Source of the DNA: Druceiella hillmani
Taxonomy: Eukaryota; Arthropoda; Insecta; Lepidoptera; Hepialidae
Assembly: GCA_039881145.1 (NCBI GenBank)
Contig: JAYKKI010000006.1
Coordinates: 12,342,001 to 12,406,000, forward strand
Reading direction: 5' to 3'
Length of the DNA stretch: 64,000 bases
Numbering within the stretch: position 1 is the stretch's first letter; every line of letters starts with the position of its first letter. This document shows, one piece after another, positions 21,842 through 33,430 of the stretch. The translations under genes and the position numbers were made by a program. A model generated the notes under the pieces. It had not been told where the DNA came from. It was given only the letters and a program-made list of their open reading frames with translations, and made no database searches.

Positions 21842-22325
21842 GAATGTATATGCAGGATTGCGTTTTGTGAGGAAATACGTGCAGTTTAACTGTACAGTTT
21901 ATTTTATAATTTTAATTTATTGTAGTCATAGTTTTTATTTAATATTGTTGTATGTATGTATGTATGTATATATAGGCTTGCGTTTTGCTAGGAAGTACGT
22001 GCAGTTTAACTGTACAGTTTATTTTACAATTTTAATGTATTGTAGTCATAGTCATAGTTTTTATTTAATATTGTTGTATGTATATATGTATATATATAGG
22101 CTTGCGTTTTGCTAGGAAGTACGTGCAGTTTAACTATACAGTTTATTTTATAATTTTAATTTATTGTAGTCATAGTCATAGTTTTTATTTAATATTGTTG
22201 TATGTATGTATGTATATATAGGCTTGCGTTTTGCTAGGAAGTACGTGCAGTATAACTGTATCGTTTATTTTATAATTTTAATTTATTGTAGAATATTAAA
22301 TACAAAGTTTGTTTTTATTTAATAT
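21842..22325 (+). repeat. Tandem array, ~120-126-bp unit x 4
   Basis: 'ttgcgttttg' followed by 'gaa.tacgtgcagt' recurs at about 21855, 21977, 22103 and 22224. Each unit ends in a GTAT/TATA run and a 'ttgtagtcatag' block that is doubled in the middle units. A reading frame runs across the array, but this follows from the repeat and is not evidence of a gene. Confidence 0.9.
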
Positions 22326-22335
22326 TGTTACATAA

Positions 22336-22638
22336 AGTCCACACAATCATGACAACTTGGAACATCTTGAATGCGAAATATATTCAAAGGCCAAAAACAA
22401 AAAAATAATTAAGTACACTACTAACGTATGTGCCGATATAGCACATTTTAATGATAAATATATTAATACTAAGTTATTAACTAAATTAGATTACCGTCAA
22501 CACAATAAATGTTATTATCATGTAAATTTAAGATATCTTAAGTGTCGTCCAATGCAAACTATATTACCAGTTCAATTGAATCTTCGCAGTTTAAAATTTT
22601 TTCCTGAATACGAAAATCCGGTAGTTGATTCATTCTAA
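22336..22638 (+). pseudogene. Unidentified reading frame cut off by family A insertion
   Basis: A frame of about 100 codons is open from 22336, after a TAA at 22333. Its content is not low-complexity: it includes 'NLEHLECEIYSKAKNKK' and 'YYHVNLRYLKCRPMQTILPV'. The last codons, from about 22619, already belong to the family A element (copy 3), so the natural C terminus is lost. There is no in-frame ATG near the start, so this may be an internal piece of a larger gene, either a host exon or an old mobile or viral gene. I do not recognise the protein and assign no function. No splice acceptor of good quality precedes it. Confidence 0.35.
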
Positions 22639-22984
22639 ATTTTGATATATTTCGTACAATATTGTGAAATATAAGTTAATTAAAAACTTGTCTTGAAACA
22701 AATTCAAAAATTGATTGAAAAATAAGCCAGTTGTAGGCTTCTAAATTTGAAGATACGGATAGAGTTGGGTATATGCCCGTCTCTTTTCCTCTTGTAGAAT
22801 ATAATGTGCAATATTACAAATGACCTCACAACACAGTATTGCCGTCCTTGCCTAAAGGTTAAATTTAAACTTCTATAACTCGGTCAATTTTTAAGATTAT
22901 TAAAAACAATTTTCACTCTTCATCAGCTTGTACCTTGAAATTATGATTAATGAAATAAAGGAAATTTAGTCAAATACCCAATTA
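22619..22984 (+). mobile_element. Family A element, copy 3
   Basis: A full-length copy starting 'cggtagttgattcattctaa' and ending 'tagtcaaatacccaatt'. The AP-1-like block is mutated to TGATTCA. It has inserted into, and ended, the reading frame described just upstream. Confidence 0.85.
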
Positions 22985-23094
22985 TTGAACCCATGTTGCT
23001 CATGCAGTAAAGAGTTTAAAAGGAAAAATAAATGTTAAGAAAACAAAAAAAATGATACACCTGTTGTTTAACAGGTTAATTAATTTTTTGTTTT

Positions 23095-23450
23095 TTGTAC
23101 GAGCAATTCCTGCTCTGCGATGGTTCCATATACATTTAAGCATATGTAAGAGGGTGTAAGTACGTATTAGTTTTAATAAACTGTTTACAAGTATTAATAA
23201 TAATGCGTCAGAAAAAACATCGTGAATTAAAAAAAAATAAGATATAAATTTCTTGATGCAATATTCCCGAAAATATTTAAACGGTTTTTCATAATTTTAA
23301 TTTTATTTTTGTCGCAAATATGAAGGACGGAATGCATTTTTTTCATATGATAGGCTACTTAAAATTATGAATAAGTATTTTCAGATCGCGATAATTAACT
23401 TTTTCAAACGGATATCATTTGAAAAAGAACACACAATACACTGAATAAAA
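23095..23450 (+). repeat. Lepidopteran repeat, partial copy
   Basis: 'ttttaataaactgtttacaa', 'cataattttaattttatttt' and 'taggctacttaaaattatga' match the first 400 bp of the repeat at 20016 in the same order. Non-coding. Confidence 0.65.
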
Positions 23451-23889
23451 AAAATCTAGTACCAAACTTTCTAAAGAAATATATTTGAGCGTATATCTCG
23501 AACAGAACATGTAATAATGGTATTACCATAACAATACCATACCATAACAATATCACAATACCATAACAATACAATTTTAAATATTAATAAAATACAATTG
23601 TTATGGTGCGTTCGAAAAAAATTGTTATTCCAATATTAAATTGTTCTAATATGTAAAGAAGCAATCTGCCTAGCAGCGAATATGCTAAAATGCGTAGCGA
23701 GGAACGGGGGAATATGCAAACTCGGTTTACGCTTTGAACCTCTTTTCATATACACTCTTGATACATACTCTCTTGATATATAGCAGTTTTTATCAGTCGC
23801 CTTAGCGACCTTTTAGCCTTTGGCATTAGGAGTTTTACGGCTTCCTGTCTGTTTAATTTTATTAACGTGTACTTTCATGTTTGTTGCAG
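23451..23889. other. Short ACCATAACAAT repeats, otherwise nothing
   Basis: 'ataccataacaata' occurs three or four times irregularly at 23525-23575. The rest, including a moderately GC-rich part at 23650-23850, shows no supported feature. Confidence 0.4.
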
Positions 23890-23948
23890 GTGCAAATTCA
23901 ATGATAGACCAAGACTTGTCTATCTGATACCGCCGGGAGTTTAATCAG
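23890..23948 (+). other. Exon-like segment flanked by splice-site consensus
   Basis: A pyrimidine-containing tract, 'actttcatgtttgttgcag', ends at 23889, and 'cag|gtaatc' begins at 23949. The 59-nt segment can be read, with a split first codon, as 'CKFNDRPRLVYLIPPGV' and a TAA. It would suit a terminal coding segment of a spliced gene. Chance matches to splice consensus are frequent, so this is only a candidate. Confidence 0.2.
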
Positions 23949-24023
23949 GTAATCATAATTATTGTCGAGTTGATAATTTTGTGATGCGGCCAGTTTTTGC
24001 TAATATGATTCTCTTGAAATATA

Positions 24024-24366
24024 TGTTGATTGTATTATTATGTATTTACTTGTAAGATAATATAATCTGGAATATATTTGGCGTTAATTTTGTAGAAATT
24101 CATTATTCATAATTAAATGAAACTACGTGATGTAGTATTATTTCTAATTGCTATAAGTTCTTTACCACGACTTAGGTTTCGTTGTATTACAACATTTTCA
24201 GGTGGGATATTAGTAAAGATCTTCGCTAATAAACAGGAGAATCTTTGCTAATAGCCCACCCGAAGCTGTTGTAATACAACGAAACCTAGGTCGTGGTAAA
24301 GAACTTAAAGAAAGTAGAAATAATACTACATCACGTAGTTTCATTTAATTGTGAATAATATAATCT
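24024..24366 (+). mobile_element. LTR-like fragment split by family B copy 3 with 8-bp TSD
   Basis: The fragment 'tgttgattgtattattatgt' to 'gataatataatct' (24024-24068) matches the LTR-like sequence at 21304. Family B lies at 24069-24358 (290 bp), flanked by TATAATCT at 24061-24068 and 24359-24366. Its arms are long: 'aaatgaaactacgtgatgta' pairs with 'tacatcacgtagtttcattt', and 'ggtttcgttgtattacaaca' with 'gttgtaatacaacgaaacc'. There is no coding capacity. Confidence 0.85.
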
Positions 24367-24570
24367 TAAAATAATACAATCTTTAAACAAAATAGTTCCG
24401 AGTTGGATTATTGTTTTTTTTGTGGCATCACTTCGTCTGTCTATTATCTGTTGTGGTCGGTCTGACGGTGATAAATTATAACCAATTACGTTATATTTTA
24501 TAGACATCGAACAAAAAATGTCCCCACAAATAGCGGTGCGCGCGAACTGTGGAGTCAGAGAAAGTGCGTA

Positions 24571-24603
24571 TATAAAAGTCTTATTGAAACGAAAGTCTCA
24601 GTT
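24571..24603 (+). promoter_or_regulatory. Core promoter: TATA box and arthropod initiator
   Basis: TATAAAA lies at 24571-24577 and TCAGTT, matching the arthropod initiator TCAGT, at 24598-24603. The first base of the TATA box is 29 bases before the initiator A (24600), which is the spacing used by RNA polymerase II promoters. Upstream is a locally GC-rich stretch ('tagcggtgcgcgcgaactgt'). No clear reading frame follows within several hundred bases, so the start could serve an untranslated first exon or a solo LTR. Confidence 0.5.
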
Positions 24604-24639
24604 TCATTGAAAACGAGACAATTGCCTCGTCTTGATTTC

Positions 24640-25149
24640 GTTTTTTTAATAACATCATTATTTATAATTATATTTGAGATTATATTAATGTTTTTTTAAT
24701 TTTGAATCAAATTTCACTAATAATTTATTATTGAGAGTGACAAGATTACTTACCAAGATTTTTCGGTCTTATAGGTGTTTGTTGTATTTTTTTTATCAAT
24801 CTAATGTTTATTTCCTATCAGAACTAGTTAATTTAGATTTCTATGGATAATTACGTTTTTTATCCAGATGAAAGAAATCTTGTTTCTTTCTCTTCGTTGC
24901 TTTTACTTATATGAATGAGCACTATGTTATTTAGTGATCCGAAAGTAAAATGTTCATTTTCTATTAAATTCATATTTTATTATATACTTAATGTATAGTT
25001 GCGTATGTATAGATAATATAGATTATAAAACTTCACTTAAAACTACAGTTGACAATACTAAATCTATGATGGATTGGTTAATCGAGATTTAACCTCATTG
25101 TGACTTAATACGTTTATTTTAATGCCGTCAGCCCAATTAACATTAAGCG
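24640..25149. other. No gene seen
   Basis: AT-rich sequence downstream of the promoter-like site. No exon or splice donor stood out. Confidence 0.4.
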
Positions 25150-25375
25150 CTTTTAGCTTAGTATCTGAAACGGATACGCGGAACCGTTATTTCGCCAACG
25201 CGGCCGATCGGTGTGAAAGTGGATTTGAACCGAGGATCCAATCTGCGTACCGGTCGGGTGTCCTTCGACCGTGACCGAACTAGCTGCGGTCGCCCGGCTT
25301 CCGCTCGGCTGGCCAAACGGCGCGGGCCAAGTTCACGGATCGACTTTACTTTCGTCGTGCGTCGCTTTTCGTTTT
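25150..25375. other. GC-rich island
   Basis: CpG-rich sequence ('aacgcggccgatcgg', 'gcggtcgcccggcttccgct', 'aacggcgcgggcc') in AT-rich surroundings. It includes 'ggatttgaaccgagg', the complement of an RNA polymerase III B-box-like string, but the flanks do not fold as a tRNA. A promoter, first exon or repeat remnant are all possible. Confidence 0.5.
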
Positions 25376-25479
25376 AAGGCCGAAAGCTGTCATTTTTCTT
25401 TAGAGTGATGAAATCTTTCTTGAATGATGAAAGATTTGAAAACTGTTTTTTGTTGCTGAAGTGAAATTCTACTTGAATA

Positions 25480-26651
25480 TTACGTAATCACATTGAAATC
25501 ATTTAATTATCGTTGATTGAAGTTAAGTTACCGTTAAGAATCACTAACAATCATTGAAGTTAAGTTAGGTTGAGAGTAATAGATACTTTATAGGTTTCCG
25601 TTTAGAAACTCTGCACGATGTCGGTTTCCTTTTAAACATTTCCGTTTGCAATAAAACTTTTTTCAAAGGTTGTGTACAGTTTTGTTTTACTCGTGACTTC
25701 CTTTGAATCTATTGCATGTAAATTAAATATTAGTCAAATATTAATAAACATAACCATTTTGGAATAATATTCTGTCAGTGAAGTCATGTAATTATGGTTG
25801 ATTGAAGTTAAACTACGTTAAGAATCATTAACAATTGAATCATTGAAGTAAAGTTACGTTGAGAGTAATTGGTACTTTATAGGTTTCCGTTTAGAAACTC
25901 CGCACGATGTCGGTTTCCTTTTAAAAATTTCCGTTTGCAATAAAACATTTTTGAAAGGTTGTGTACAGTTTTTTTTACTCGTGGCTCTTGCTTTAAATCT
26001 ATTGCATGTAAATTAAATATTAGTCAAATATTAATAAACATAACCATTTTGGAATAATATTCTGTCAGTGAAGTCATGTAATTATGGTTGATTGAAGTTA
26101 AACTACGTTAAGAATCATTAACAATTGAATCATTGAAGTAAAGTTACGTTGAGAGTAATTGGTACTTTATAGGTTTCCGTTTAGAAACTCCGCACGATGT
26201 CGGTTTCCTTTTAAAAATTTCCGTTTGCAATAAAACATTTTTGAAAGGTTGTGTACAGTTTTTTTTACTCGTGGCTCTTGCTTTAAATCTATTGCATGTA
26301 AATTAAATATTAGTCAAATATTAATAAACATAACCATTTTGGAATAATATTCTGTCAGTGAAGTCATGTAATTATGGTTGTTTGAAGTTAAGCTACGTTA
26401 AGAATCATTAACAATTCAATAATTGAAGTTAAGTTACGATGAGAGTAATTGGTACTTTATAGGTTTCCGTTTTCCGTAGAAATTCTACATGATGTCGGTT
26501 TCCTTTTAAACATTTCCGTTTGCAATAAAACTTTTTTCAAAGGTTGTGTACAATTTTTTGTTTACTCGTGGCTCTTGCTTTGAATCTATTGCAAGTAAAT
26601 CAAATATTAGTCAAATGGTAATAAACATAACCATTTTGGATTAATATTCTG
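25480..26651 (+). repeat. Tandem array, ~290-bp unit x 4
   Basis: 'gattgaagtta' starts units at 25515, 25800 and 26090, and the fourth has 'gtttgaagtta' at 26380; the steps are 285, 290 and 290 bp. Each unit holds 'ataggtttccgttt', 'gatgtcggtttcctttt', 'tccgtttgcaataaaac' and 'aacataaccattttgga'. The two middle units are almost identical, while the first and last are more diverged. This fits repeated unequal exchange with the newest copies in the middle. No coding content is supported. Confidence 0.95.
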
Positions 26652-29124
26652 TATTTAAAATAAAAAAGATAATAAAATTGAATTAAATAGTGACGAGTTT
26701 GTTATTTACACACTTCGCTCATATTTAAAAGATATAAAAAAATACAAGTTGTTATAGTCTCAATAAAAAAGTATTGTTTTTAATTTTTTTCTTTATTCGC
26801 ACAATAGTTATGTTAATATATTTCGCTTTTATTATTATCTCATCAAATGATACCTGAATTTGATTTATTTTCGCAAAGTTGTTTAGGCAAAATAACTTCT
26901 GATATCCATGTGATGAATTTGTTACAATTTTTTTTATATACCTTAATTTTTTTTAACGATGCGTCGTTTCGCGTGCCTTTTTTGGTGATTTCCTCAAATT
27001 TTTAAACGTTTCATATTTCGCCGTGACATTTGCAAAAATATATCTAATTTAAGTTCAATTTTATTCAAGAAGTGGTGAGTCGACTCATACGTGCGCTTTG
27101 TCTAAGTTAACTATTTTTGACGGAATCCTGTAAACACGTTATAACTATAAATTTATTTCAAATGTATTACGGAATATATTTTATAAAGTCGGTATGGCAT
27201 AAAATAGAAATAGCGCGCTTTCGGAATTCGTTTATCGACACTTTAACAACCCTACTCCCGCGCGGTTTGGTAAGAAATAGCCTTAGTTTTATTGAGGTAT
27301 ATAGCATAATAACGTAAAAGCTTAGTGAGTGATTTAGTGAGGGCAGAATGTCTTGGATCGGTCGTTCTCTGAATCGAAGATCTTCATTTATTACGCCGAA
27401 TACAATTATCGACCCGAACCATTACCTAAACGGAACCTCCTTTTACCTACTGCCCTCACCGCCATATACGCAAGATACCTGCGGCAAATAGGGCTTGGTG
27501 TGTAATATATATATAACTTCACACTCGTATAGAATGTGGGACAATTTAATGGTAGCAAAGCGGCCGAGACGGTTCTGTTAGCAGCATCTTGTGCAGATGA
27601 TCCGCGTCCATCTTCGGTGATTGAATTTATTTTATAATTTTGTTTTGATAAATGATTGTGAATTTTACTAAATCTATTGTGTATTTTTTGTCAATCATTT
27701 CGTTTTAAGGTTATTTGGACTGTTTTTTTTTTAATATCCGAAATATATCTTATTGTAGTTTAAATATTCGGTAAAAATAAGATTTTGTATGGGTCCTTGG
27801 GGTTAAGGAGGACCTGACTGGCCCTTAAGTTGAGATTGGTTTTATTTTAGGTTCCATAACTTTTAGTTTTATTGCAATAAAATTTTGATAAATCAATAAA
27901 GTTGTAAATTAACAATAATTGATAGAAGGATTGGGAGACGCCTATCTGCATCCTAATGATCTTATTTAAGTGGCCAAAAAAAGGTTATTGAATAATTTTT
28001 GTTTCGTTTCCCAGGAGATAGAATTTAAGTTGTGTTAAATATTGATCTCAATTTAATTTTCAAGTTTTTATTTAGTTGAGATGCGTTAGGAGATTAACAA
28101 AGTAATTTCATAAAGCCCATCAAAAAGTTTGTTTTAAAACACAAAGAATCGTTTTTAATTCGAAATGATAATTATGCAAAATATTTAAAATTAAATGGGC
28201 CTTATTCGCCGTAGTTACCTGGTAAATGTGTGCTTGTGTACATGCGAGATTGTCTAATTTTAAATCTTTATTTTTGTTGAAGCGAACTGAAATGATTTCA
28301 GTCATAACTAAACTATTTTCAAAATCATCAAAATGTTAATTATTTTTATTTTTATACTATATTCTTTTGTCTTTTAATTCTAAATTGAATATTGGTATAA
28401 TTTGAAAAGCTTTGATTTAAATTAGTTTTATTTGCCAACATTTGCAGCGATTATACTGGAAACACTGAGTTTAGGTAAAGATCTTCCCTAATTTTAAAAT
28501 ACTGGTTTTTAAAAACTACGACTTTTATTATAGTTAAATATACCGTTCTGGATTCACAAGCAAGCCTATCTACCTTCACGAGGTTAATGTTGGTTTTCTG
28601 GACACCCGTAGGATATAAATTTTACTCACCCGGCCTTGTAGTTAAATATTATTCATAATAAATGTACAAAAATTGTTTTACAATATTAATTAAACAAATA
28701 TTTTTTTCAAGTTAGAGAGAAAATAAACAGCGCCATCTATGGTCACGGCCATCTGAGGTCCAAAGTTCAACAATAATATTAATGAATGTCGCAGATAATA
28801 TTATAGAAACAATTATATAACTGACCAATAGATGGCGTCAGAAAAGTGTCATATTTCAATGAAACACTATGATGTTTCTCCTTGGCCTTTCGCCTATTAA
28901 TAGAAAAGACATTTTAAGTCAAAAACATATTGTACTTCGTTTGAGACTGTAAGATCTGGTTGACAGTTAACAATTCTTCAAATATATTTTATGCATTAGA
29001 AATGAATAGGTCACGGCGTTAAGTTTAAGATTTGAGACTGTAAAGAATGGCAGATAAGACACATGTCATTCACGTGTTACATACTGACGCCCCTTGAACC
29101 TGATTCTCGGGTATCATTGTGCAT
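26652..29124. other. No gene seen (2.5 kb)
   Basis: AT-rich. At 28732-28840 an inverted pair 'agcgccatctatgg' and 'aatagatggcgtc' brackets about 100 bp and may be a small repeat. 'aaatagggcttggtgtgta' at about 27486 recurs near 3900. The frames at 27117-27317 and 28120-28305 look random. Confidence 0.4.
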
Positions 29125-31135
29125 CCTTTCACATTTCATACAGCACATATCTCGAAGTATGTCTGTACGTTTGTTAATTTCTTAAGTTCTCTCTTTCATA
29201 TTTCATACAGCACATAGCTTGAAGTATGCCTGTCTGTACGTTTGTTAATTTCTTAAGTTCTCTCTTTCACATTTCATACAGCACATAGCTTGAAGTATGC
29301 CTGTCTGTACGTTTGTTAATTTCTTAAGTTCTTTCTTTCACATTTCATACAGCACATAGCTTAAAGTATGCCTGTCTGTACGTTTGTTTATTTCTTAAAT
29401 TCTCTCTTTCATATTTCATACAGCACATAGCTTGAAGTATGCCTGTCTACGTTTGTTAATTTCTTAAGTTCTCTCTTTCACATTTCACACAGAACATAGC
29501 TTGAAGTATGCTTGTCTGCACGTTTGTTTATTTCTTAAGTTCTCTCTTTCATATTTCATACAGCACATAGCTTGAAGTATGCCTGTCTGTACGTTTGTTA
29601 ATTTCTTAAGTTCTTTCTTTCACATTTCATACAGCACATAGCTTAAAGTATGCCTGTCTGTACGTTTGTTAATTTCTTAAGTTCTTTCTTTCACATTTCA
29701 TACAGCACATAGCTTAAAGTATGCCTGTCTGTACGTTTGTTAATTTCTTAAGTTCTTTCTTTCACATTTCATACAGCACATAGCTTAAAGTATGCCTGTC
29801 TGTACGTTTGTTTATTTCTTAAATTCTCTCTTTCATATTTCATACAGCACATAGCTTGAAGTATGCCTGTCTACGTTTGTTAATTTCTTAATTTCTCTCT
29901 TTCACATTTCATACAGCACATAGCTTGAAGTATGCTTGTCTGTACGTTTGTTTATTTCTTAAATTCTCTCTTTCATATTTCATACAGCACATAGCTTGAA
30001 GTATGCCTGTCTTTACGTTTGTTAATTTCTTAAGTTCTTTCTTTCACATTTCATACAGAACATAGCTTGAAGTATGCTTGTCTGTACGTTTGTTTATTTC
30101 TTAAGTTCTCTCTTTCATATTTCATACAGCACATAGCTTGAAGTATGCCTGTTTGTACGTTTTTTAATTTCTTAAGTTCTCTCTTTCACATTTCATACAG
30201 CACATAGCTTGAAGTATGCTTGTCTGTACGTTTGTTTATTCCTTAAGTTCTCTCATTCACATTTCATACAGCACATAGCTTGAAGTATGCTTGTCTGTAC
30301 GTTTGTTTATTTCTTAAATTCTCTTTTTCATATTTCATACAGCACATAGCTTGAAGTATGCTTGTCTGTACGTTTGTTTATTTGTTATGCCTGTTTGTAC
30401 GTTTGTTAATTTCTTAAGTTCTCTCTTTCACATTTCATACAGCACATAGCTTGAAGTATGCTTGTCTGTACGTTTTTTTATTTCTTAAGTTCTCTCTTTC
30501 ATATTTCATACAGCACATAGCTTGAAGTATGCCTGTTTGTACGTTTGTTAATTTCTTAAGTTCTCTCGTTCACATTTCATACAGCACATAGCTTGAAGTA
30601 TGCCTGTCTGTACGTTTGTTTATTTCTTAAGTTCTCTTTTTCATATTTCATACAGCACATAGCTTGAAGTATGCCTGTTGGTACGTTTGTTAATTTCTTA
30701 AGTTCTCTGTTTCACTTTTCATACAGTTCATAGCTTGAAGAATGCCTGTCTGTACGTTTGTTAATTTCTTAAGTTCTCTGTTTCACATTTTATACAGCAC
30801 ATAGCTTGAAGTATGCCTGTATGTACGTTTGTTAATTTCTTAAGTTCTTTCTTTCACATTTCATACAGCACATAGCTTGAAGTATGCCTATCTGGACGTT
30901 TGTTTATTTTTTAAGTTCTCTGTTTCACTTTTCATACAGCACATAGCTTGAAGTATGCCTGTCTAGACGTTTGTTTATTTCTTAAGTTCTCTGTTTCACT
31001 TTTCATACAGCACATAGCTTGAAGTATGCCTATCTGTACGTTTGTTAATTTCTTAAGTCCTCTCTTTCACATTTCATACAGCACATAGCTTAAAGTATGC
31101 CTGTCTGTATGTTTGTTAATTTCTTAAGTTCTCTG
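29125..31135 (+). repeat. Minisatellite, ~71-bp unit x ~28
   Basis: Each unit reads roughly 'catttcatacagcacatagc', 'ttgaagtatgcctgtctgta', 'cgtttgttaatttcttaagt', 'tctctctttca'. I count about 28 occurrences of the 'acagcacatag' block between 29131 and 31090, with variants such as 'acagaacatag' and 'acagttcatag'. Units vary at fixed positions (tta/ttt, gcctg/gcttg, atattt/acattt), and one truncated, irregular unit lies at about 30365-30390. Combinations of variants recur every few units, hinting at higher-order duplications. It is non-coding. Confidence 0.97.
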
Positions 31136-33050
31136 TATGGGTATAAGGCAAGAATCACATTTTTTTATAAAATTAATTACAATAGTAAGTTTGGTCAGTC
31201 ATGTAAATAGACAGTCTAATGTTGAGTTATAAAAATTTTGATTGAATTTCGTTATAATTGAATGGGGTCTCGAAAATATAGCGCTTTCTTATTTCTTAAA
31301 TACGAACCGTAAAATATCTGTATTTTTAAACGTATTGTCCAGTTAAGACTCTTCATAAGTACTTGTATGTCAAGGTAATAAAACATTTAAGAATTTTTAT
31401 TTTTTTTCTAGAAAAGCAGAAGACGATGCCCACTTTATTATGATGTTTGATAGTCTTGTAAACGTCAGCATTAGATAATAAAACTCGAACTCTGAAACCT
31501 AGTGGGGATATACATATAATGTAATGTCATTAGGGGGGAGGCGAGATAATCAGCTTCGAAGATAGCATTTTTATTAAAGAAATAAGACAATATTTATATT
31601 TGTTTTATTTTAAAAATAGTATATAAAGCTGAAACAGCTGATAAAATTAATGTATAATATATCTTCTAATAATATTAGATAATATGAATAGTTCCATTCT
31701 TTAACTATACCCTCCTTAACAATAAATAAAAGTTTCGTTTGTTATAGCAAATACTCGTACACTTAACAAGGATACAAGTAACATATTACCTATACATATA
31801 TTTACATGTTGTATATTATGACAATTGTCTATATTATATACACCGTAGCAGTTAAAAACACGGTAGATAATTTAAATTGGAGAAATTTGAAATATAAAGG
31901 CGCTATTAATTTAATAATATTTATTAAACTAAAATAATTGCCACCACCATCTAGTGGAGAATTTTAAAACTTCACATTTATGATGATTGATGGTAAAAGA
32001 AATAGATGTCGTTGTTCATTATTTAAATAGTAATTTGTTAATTAATTAGATACTGGTATAGTCGGGAAATAAATTTGCTGAGTTTAATTTCAGATGTTGA
32101 CAAACGTACATTAAGTTTTCCAGTGCTTTTTAAGCGAGAGGTACACATTGTGTGACGTTTTCTTGTAAAGATTGGGACACTTAAATTCTTGTTTGATTGT
32201 TTAGGAATGTAAGTAAAAACTATTTGCTTTGTTACAATCTTTTAATCGGTGTTGCACTAACCCGTCTGTAACCGTCTGTTACATACATATTTATAGTATT
32301 ATGGTAAACGAAAAACCTCAAGCGACGTATAACTCTAGGTCTTTTAAAATCTCACCACTAGAATTGTTGGTGTAAATTTAAAAAAATAGTTAAATATCTT
32401 TTAAGTCCATTGGGTTTGAAGTGTCTTGATTAGTGTACAGCATAAAGATACAGCGACTATTGTTCATAATATACCAATTTTTAGAATTTGTGTCGAAGTT
32501 AGAAAAAAGGTGGTTTGGTGTTTAGATGTAATTTTTGTGGGCCAAACTTAAGCAACATTTATTTTGCTTTCCAGGTCTATGTATAGGAAATAAACTTGAA
32601 GCTAATAAAGTGAGGAATCTAGAAACCATCATATTTATTTTTGTAATAAAAACTTCGATTAATGAAAGTTCTCAAAAACTCTAAAAATAGATATATAATT
32701 TTTTTGCTGGTGAATTAATAGTAAAGAAGGTGTGATAAAGAGTCCACGATATTTTTAATGGGATTCACCTTAAATCAATTTAGGCGATAATGAATTAGTA
32801 GCGGATAATTGAATAGTAATGTCACGAATCGAGTTTATGGTACAGAACCCTTATTATACGAACTCGAATCCCATTAGACTTTGAAACAACGAATGAAATT
32901 CCGTAGCTTGAAAACTGAAACTCTTTACAAAATAGCTCACGCGTCTGTCTGCTGTGTGTCACAACTGTTTTTTCTCAGAAATCATTAGACGTATAAACTT
33001 TAAGTTAACATAGTAATAAAACATGCACATGTCTTAATAGGTAAAAATAT
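31136..33050. other. No gene seen (1.9 kb)
   Basis: AT-rich sequence. The 'ccaccaccatctagtgg' near 31940 is a short imperfect palindrome. No gene or clear repeat is supported. Confidence 0.4.
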
Positions 33051-33054
33051 TTAT

Positions 33055-33430
33055 ATAGAAATTATAGAGGCGGGGGGAGGGGATGGGGTGTGGTTGGCAA
33101 ATTAAGTAATCAACTTTTTTAATTTAATTTTTTTTTGTTTTTCTTTAAATGTTTTGGTGTGGGGTATCGTTTGAAAGGGCTAGCAATAAGTATTTCAAAA
33201 ATATTTTTTTTTATAATTTTAGGTAGTGTATTGAAAAACATGCAAAACATATACATATACCTCCCTCCGCTATTTCCCAAACTACTCAATCTAAAATCGG
33301 GAAAATAATGGAGTTTTTAGAAGACTACGCAAAAGTTGAAAACTCAGCGGGTATTCTAGATCTTATAATTTTTAAAAATATGCACCCATGTTTTATGCCT
33401 GTGAAATATGTCGTAGGCTTTGGGAAAAAT
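33055..33430 (+). repeat. Probable worn lepidopteran repeat
   Basis: 'ggcggggggaggggatggg' is followed by 'ggtgtggggtatcgtttgaa' and 'cccaaactactcaatctaaa', phrases that commonly appear together in lepidopteran repeats. Divergence is high and the limits are uncertain. Confidence 0.35.

Noticed and set aside
21840..22115. 91-codon frame crossing the 120-bp array
   Set aside because: It stays open because the unit happens to lack stops in that frame. The peptide is just the repeated unit.
25211..25300. tRNA-like string: complement of 'ggatttgaacc' resembles a B box
   Set aside because: On the minus strand the T stem would pair at only two of five positions, and no acceptor stem or A box at correct distance is visible.
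29125..31135. A long array with regular units, superficially CRISPR-like
   Set aside because: The whole 71-bp unit is repeated with no unique spacers, and the DNA is from an animal-type genome. It is a minisatellite.
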